Below are positions 22,225 to 25,292 of a stretch of DNA of 25,292 bases, piece by piece. Position 1 is the first letter of the stretch; each line of letters begins with the position of its first letter. Source of the DNA: Gamarada debralockiae (lineage: Eukaryota > Ascomycota > Leotiomycetes > Helotiales > Hyphodiscaceae); NCBI GenBank assembly GCA_002803225.1, contig NXFV01001024.1, forward strand, positions 1 to 25,292, written 5' to 3'. Both the position numbers and the translations under genes were made by a program. Below the pieces are notes generated by a model. The model saw only the letters and a program-made list of their open reading frames with translations. It was not told where the DNA came from and did not search any database.

Positions 22225-22504
22225 TGTGGTGGGGAAATCGGTCACGCTGATCGCTTAGCTGGGTATCACGTGATAGCGGGGCATAAATGGCCTTCGCAGC
22301 TGGGTCAGTACTTAGATACACACACATCATACAATACAGTTTTTTATCTCGTTTTCAAACACATTTAGGTGTACTTTCATATACTATAACCTTCGTTTTA
22401 CATCGTTTTTGTTCTATCCCTCACTAAGAGCACGTACGATACACAGCGCAATCGGGACGCGCTTATACTCGCATTTCGTTCCTTCTATATTAGTAACCTA
22501 CACA
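22225..22504 (+). mobile_element. Candidate 5' LTR of the adjacent retrotransposon
   Basis: The segment begins TGTGGTGGGG and ends CCTACACA, with the short inverted TG..CA ends of an LTR. It contains a GCATAAAT TATA-like site and lies just upstream of the mutated gag-like region on the same strand. Its base composition is balanced, unlike the interior. No second LTR is inside the window, so the ends and the target duplication cannot be confirmed. Confidence 0.35.
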
Positions 22505-25292
22505 GGAAGCCTTTTTCGCAGTCAAGTGAAGGCATTTGTATTCTCAAGTAAGGGATATTTACTTTGTTTACTTTAGTTCTAATGCTTTTAAGTTGTGCAA
22601 GATAGTTCAAGGGATAATTATTTTAGGGTTATTATATATTTCAGGATATAATACTATTATATAAGAGAGCTTAGTCTAACTTAATAGAATTAAGTTTATT
22701 AGATTAAGTTATTTTATATTTTAAATATAGTTTAAAGCTTATGATATAGGTTACAGGTACTATAGACAGAGAGTCGAAATAGTTTTAGTTATAGGTACCT
22801 CTTGCTAAGGTCTAAGCGGATTATAGACAATAGCTAATTCTATAAGAAAAGGGGTAGAAATAAATAGAACTATAGTAAGATCTATAGCTTTATTTAAGAC
22901 AGAGGTCTAACCTCAGGAGAACTTAGATAGTATAATAAAGGAAAAGAGTAAGTATTAGAAAAGTCTCCTAGGACTCTATTAAAAAGGATAAAAAGATATT
23001 AAAGAGCCTAGGAACTAGATTCTAATTATATTCTATATTATAATCCTTCTAATCTTTTATATTATTACAGGGTTAATATTTAAAGGAGCTTTTACCTTAA
23101 GTAAGAGATAAACAAAGGGCTACTTAAGACTACAGAAATACTATAATATTAACCCTAAAGTTATTAAAGCTTCTATTTAAAGTAAACGAGTAGTATTAGT
23201 TCGAAACAGGAATTAAAATTAAAAGGTTAAAGATTAAGGATTAAGGGTTAAAGGTCTAAATACTTAAGATTAAGCTCAAGAGAGACTCATAGGGTATAAA
23301 GTATAGCTAAGGAAAGAGTAAAGAGTTAAAAGGAAAAGTCCCTACTTAAGGGAGCAAAAAGAAAAGATATTAACAACAAGATAATCAAGGATAATAAGAC
23401 AATTAAGGACAATAATACAATTAAGGACAATAGTATTAATAAGGATAACGGGTTATTTTCTTTTGTTTTTAAAGAATATATAATAGAGCTTCTTTATTAA
23501 AGAGGAAGTCATCTAATTATAATCAAGGAAGAATAATATTAATACTACTGGCCCTTAGGAAGCCTTCAGCTAATATACTACTATTAGGCAGTACTTTAGA
23601 AGCTAAGAAACAACAATAATAATTAAGAAACTAATAAAGCCTATAAGAATAATAGTAATTAGACTCTTCTATATCTAGTGAATTAATACTTAAAATACCT
23701 CCTAGTAACCTAATAGATTCGGTCAATACAAATAATATTACTATACTATACACAGTAATACTTACCCCTACTTTAGCTAGTCTTATCTTCAATAGACAGG
23801 GAGCTATACAATAGGTTAATAAACTCCTTGCCTTCTTTAAAGACTAGAGCTATAATAGAGAAGATAGATATAGACAAATCCTTTGCTATATTAATATCGC
23901 TCTTTGTAATAATATCAAAGTAATACTAGAGTATACTAATAAGCTATTCAATAAGAAGGCTTTCTTTATAGCCCTAAAACAGAAGTACTAAGACTATAAT
24001 AACGACTATACTAAATATACTCGCCCTTTCCTAGATACCTTAGTCTTATTAGTATAGTATAGATAAATCAAATCAAAGGACTTTATTAAGCTCTTCTATT
24101 AGATTTCTATTAGTCTTAAGAAGAGGAATCTTCTTAATAATATAAAACAGGCTAATCTCTTCCTCTTTACATTATTAGATTAGATCCGCTTTAAGATTAT
24201 TAAGAAATATAATATAGACCTAAATAATAGAAAGACCTTAGTATATACTAACTTCTATAAGACTACTATTAGAGTCTATAAATCTAATAAAGTAATTAAC
24301 TAATATAAGGAAAGCTAGAATTTAGTTATATTAAGCTCGAAAGCTAGTACTATTAATAATATCCTAAGAGATCTAAATACTTATAAGAGAACTATACCTA
24401 ATAAGCCAAAAGAGTAATCTTCCTAAATACTTACTTTAGATTAGATATTCCCTACTAAGTTTAGTTTAAACGCTAGAACCTAAGATCTAAAAAACAATTT
24501 AGCTTAATAATTAAAAGAACTTTATATTACTTAGACTAATATAATTCGTAATATCTAAGAGGAAATTAAATAAGAACTTCGAGCTACTCTAGGTTAAAAT
24601 AACTCTAGATATAATAATTAGGGATACTACTAAGGCTAAGGGTACAAGGGATTTTATAGTAAATATAGACCTAGCTTCAATTAATAATTTTAGGCCTTTT
24701 AGAGTAACTAGAGTATTTCTACTAATAATACTATTAATATATTAGTAGTTTATAGAGGTTTTAATAAAAGAAGATATAGTAATAGTACTAGACCTAATTA
24801 TTATACTTATTATAATATTAATAGAAACGGGAATTTAAAATAGTACTTATATAGCTATTTAGATTAGTATCCCTAGCTTTAGGAACTAATTTAAAATAGG
24901 GTTTATTATAAGAACAGTAACGGAAGAATCTATTTAGGACCCTAGAGGGAAAGTATAGAAGAAGCTATATTATATAGTAATACCCCCTAGGTTCAATAAA
25001 TTATTTCTAGGACTAGAGGAATATAATATAACCCAGATATTACTTGACGAGCTAATAATATTTAGATAGAGTAAGATTAAGAACAAGAGGTAGCCTAGGC
25101 ACAAGCGAAAGCTAATATAACTAGAGCTAATATAGTTCTACTTCAAAGTATTATAAAGTGACTAGAAACCCTAAAGCTTCTAGTCTAATACTACTCTATT
25201 ATTAATAATAATAGACAAGATATTAATAACCTTCTTAATAAAAGGATATATACTTATTCTATAGAAGTTAAGTCTAACTCTAACTCTAAACT
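22505..25292 (+). mobile_element. RIP-mutated LTR-retrotransposon interior with gag-like frame, cut by window edge
   Basis: From about 23,520 to the last base a single frame can be followed with no frameshift for nearly 600 codons. About 30 in-frame stops between 23.8 and 24.9 kb are all TAA or TAG, where Gln would be expected (CAA/CAG hit by C-to-T). Only two TGA occur further on. The decoded text has a gag-like order: a helical core with LEYTNKLFNKKAFFIALK, a Gln-rich hinge, a Gly/Tyr-rich stretch, then a degraded zinc-knuckle-like YYTYYNINRNGNLKQYLYSY, followed by NGRIYLGP. Several Tyr probably were Cys (TGT to TAT). The region is extremely AT-rich with TA the dominant dinucleotide. The protease/reverse transcriptase part would lie beyond the edge. 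No coding is seen at 22,505-23,500. Confidence 0.72.

Overview
The window looks like a transposon-rich, partly RIP-mutated accessory stretch of a filamentous ascomycete (Pezizomycotina) nuclear genome. The evidence is short introns of about 43-124 bp with GT..AG ends and CTRAY-type branch points, fungal-only protein families, and a very AT-rich, TA-dominated right end where coding frames carry almost only TAA/TAG stops. No rRNA, tRNA or CRISPR was seen. The species cannot be named from the sequence alone.

Left third (1-7.2 kb): mostly AT-rich and gene-poor. It holds a decayed DUF3435-type gene (about 1.1-2.08 kb, + strand). That relic is interrupted at 2080 by an 880-bp terminal-inverted-repeat element flanked by ATGT. 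A second inverted-repeat element (269 bp, TTA duplication) lies at 3540-3808, and a possible LTR at 5896-6072. A GATTA-repeat hairpin sits at 5541-5578. Between these lies an easily missed two-exon gene for a 78-residue, six-cysteine secreted protein (4731 to 4411, - strand).

Middle (7.2-18 kb): this is the living gene island. In order it holds a 135-residue secreted protein (7299-7706 +), an 18-bp x 6 minisatellite, an unrecognised two-exon gene (9030 to 8456 -), a four-exon zinc-finger-less fungal transcription factor (11480 to 9747 -), a divergently transcribed short-chain dehydrogenase/reductase (12090-13217 +), a degenerate repeat block of about 84-bp period (14.1-14.7 kb), and a nine-exon type-B carboxylesterase with an intact Ser-Glu-His triad (17758 to 15621 -). 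The regulator and reductase share one ~610-bp control region, so they may form a regulator-target pair. The secreted esterase could belong with them, but that is only proximity.

Right third (18-25.3 kb): a phospholipase D pseudogene (about 21025 to 18491 -) in which both HKD motifs are lost and at least two Trp codons have become TAG. Next comes a relic of a large multicopy fungal gene family (about 21.16-21.72 kb +). Last is an LTR-retrotransposon whose gag-like frame stays in one phase to the window edge but is full of TAA/TAG stops, the classic repeat-induced point mutation pattern.

Overall this fits a plant- or environment-associated fungus carrying small secreted-protein genes and a few metabolic genes in a repeat-rich compartment. 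Gene models were assembled by hand from splice signals. Those of the transcription factor, reductase and esterase keep phase throughout and match the expected family lengths.
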